Shown here: positions 63,247 to 64,000 of the stretch, piece by piece | How the letters are laid out: every line of letters starts with the position of its first letter | Position numbering within the stretch: position 1 is the first letter of the stretch | From: Desmospora profundinema | GTDB taxonomy: Bacteria; Bacillota; Bacilli; Thermoactinomycetales; DSM-45169 | Assembly: GCF_031454155.1 (NCBI RefSeq) | Contig: NZ_JAVDQG010000003.1 | Span: 186,001-250,000, forward strand | Reading direction: 5' to 3' | Length of the DNA stretch: 64,000 nt | Notes under the pieces: generated by a model | What the model was told of the DNA's origin: nothing | Seen by the model: only the letters and a program-made list of their open reading frames with translations | Databases searched by the model: none | Translations under genes and position numbers: made by a program

Positions 63247-63396
63247 TAGGGCGTGTCTGAACAATCCGTAAGGCGCGATCCCGGGTTGGTATGGCTGTCT
63301 TCGTTTCGTTGCAAAAAGCGCATAGTGAGACCGGGAGCGAAGCGACCTAGGCGAGACCTGTGCTCTATGAGTGCAAAGGCGAACCAAAAGCGATAC
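63247..63396 (-). repeat. MITE-like dispersed repeat, copy D (one module, left arm truncated)
   Basis: The minus-strand copy starts with TAGGGCGTGTCTGAACAATC and contains one module; similarity ends abruptly after GAACCAAAAGCGATACC, so the opposite terminus is missing. It lies between the DnaA-box cluster and the cold-shock gene. Confidence 0.85.
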
Positions 63397-63459
63397 CCTA
63401 ATGGGGGATGGAGCGTGTAACGGCTCCAAACAAAATCTCCAAAGTCCAGTCAAATTTCC

Positions 63460-63489
63460 TTGACTTTGCCTAATGGACAGTGATATAGT
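63460..63489 (+). promoter_or_regulatory. Putative promoter of the cold-shock gene
   Basis: TTGACT (63460-63465) and TATAGT (63484-63489) with an 18 bp spacer, leaving a leader of about 60 nt before the csp ATG, shorter than classical cold-shock leaders. Confidence 0.6.
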
Positions 63490-63555
63490 GTTTTTGCATG
63501 GAAGAGGTCCAAATGGTCATTTTCATGTGCATCACATTATGAAGGGATTGTTCAT

Positions 63556-63756
63556 ATGCAAGGCAAAGTCAAGTGGTTCAACGCGGAAAAAGGTTATGGT
63601 TTCATCGAGCGTGAAGGTGGCGAAGACGTGTTCGTACATTACTCCGCCATCCAAGAAGAAGGATTCAAGACCTTGGATGAAGGTCAAAGTGTCGAGTTTG
63701 AAATCGTGGACGGACCGCGTGGACCGCAGGCTGCCAACGTTACCAAAGCCTACTAA
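63556..63756 (+). CDS. cspB: Cold-shock domain protein
   Basis: 66-residue single cold-shock domain that binds single-stranded nucleic acid. RNP1 is KGYGFIE and RNP2 is VFVHYSAI; the start [15 protein letters not shown] is typical of Bacillus CspB/CspD. The paralogue cannot be assigned from sequence. AAGGGATTG is the ribosome-binding region before ATG 63556. A terminator follows. Confidence 0.95.
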   Translation: MQGKVKWFNAEKGYGFIEREGGEDVFVHYSAIQEEGFKTLDEGQSVEFEIVDGPRGPQAANVTKAY

Positions 63757-63770
63757 TCCATTGATTTTCC

Positions 63771-63800
63771 ACCCCTCCCGACTTGGTCGGGAGGGGTTTT
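63771..63800 (+). terminator. Terminator after csp
   Basis: ACCCCTCCCG / CGGGAGGGGT stem, 7-base loop, then TTTTG. Confidence 0.87.
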
Positions 63801-63927
63801 GATATTTGTAGTAGGAATTTATTGTTTATTGGAAAGATTTTTCTATGTCGGATTTGGTTAAGAGGCAGGATAATCCCTTTTGAACGGGAATAGATAAAGA
63901 TAGAAGGCGAAAAGGGGGATTCGCTTC

Positions 63928-64000
63928 ATGAGGTACAATATCCGAGGGAACAACATTGAAGTGACTGAGGCGCTCCGAGACTTTGTGGAAAAGAAGTTGA
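63928..64000 (+). CDS. hpf: Ribosome hibernation promoting factor, N-terminal part (3' truncated by window edge)
   Basis: The first 24 residues (MRYNIRGNNIEVTEALRDFV, then EKKL) match the HPF/YvyD N-terminal domain, which binds the 30S subunit and forms 100S dimers in stationary phase. AAAAGGGGGAT lies about 8 bases upstream of ATG 63928. Its place after csp and comF genes agrees with the Bacillus comF-yvyD-secA order. The rest lies outside the window. Confidence 0.88.
   Translation, partial: MRYNIRGNNIEVTEALRDFVEKKL

Noticed and set aside
63029-63271. 80-codon frame across the DnaA-box cluster
   Set aside because: Its NFVDKSVDG-like repeats are simply the translated 9-mers, and the end runs into the MITE-like repeat.

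Overview
The window looks like chromosomal DNA of an endospore-forming, aerobic Gram-positive bacterium, most likely a member of the Thermoactinomycetaceae (Bacillales). This is inferred from gene content and order: glyA-upp-wecB-atp, ywzB-ywmB-murA-spoIID-spoIIQ-spoIIID, fabZ, yigZ/LCP, comFA-comFC, csp-hpf. Supporting traits are GTG/TTG starts with strong GGAGG-type ribosome binding sites, moderately high GC, S-box and L-box riboswitches, and spore genes. No rRNA, tRNA, CRISPR array or complete transposase gene was seen.

Layout. 1-3.3 kb: end of glyA, an AT-rich orphan secreted protein, upp and a first UDP-GlcNAc 2-epimerase. 3.3-10.7 kb: the F1Fo ATP synthase operon, with stem-loops in its long intercistronic gaps. 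11-20.1 kb: a Bacillus-type complex I operon in the order nuoA-B-C-H-I-J-K-L-M-N, in which nuoD is absent from its usual place between nuoC and nuoH. 20.1-28.7 kb: small membrane proteins, murA, and a sporulation block (spoIID, spore photoproduct lyase, spoIIQ, spoIIID), followed by an EpuA-like membrane protein with a long acidic tail and a CDP-alcohol phosphatidyltransferase. 28.7-30.9 kb: NAD-malic enzyme and fabZ.

31-48.3 kb is the main accessory region. It is a Wzx/Wzy-type surface polysaccharide locus with all five enzymes expected for UDP-ManNAc3NAcA synthesis (WbpA, B, E, D and I types), a flippase, a polymerase, three GT4 glycosyltransferases, an LCP ligase, a 4-epimerase-like protein and a minimal phosphoglycosyl transferase. 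A GabD-type aldehyde dehydrogenase lies inside it. A diacetamido-uronic acid polymer attached to the wall by LCP proteins is the simplest reading.

48.6-64 kb: S-box-controlled metNIQ, yigZ, a second LCP protein, a large subtilase lipoprotein with PPC-like repeats, metK, comFA/comFC, hup, a lysine-riboswitch-controlled NhaC-family transporter (LysW type), a cluster of DnaA boxes, a cold-shock gene and the start of hpf.

A dispersed MITE-like repeat runs through the window. It has imperfect terminal inverted repeats (TAGGGCCTGTCTGG / CAGACACGCCCTA) and an internal 53-55 bp module present 0, 1 or 2 times. Copies lie at 1932-2129, 14880-15133, 31007-31149 and 63247-63396, with relics near 43450-43590 and 48858-48903 and possibly at the nuoC-nuoH junction. 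One copy supplies the stop codon of nuoK.
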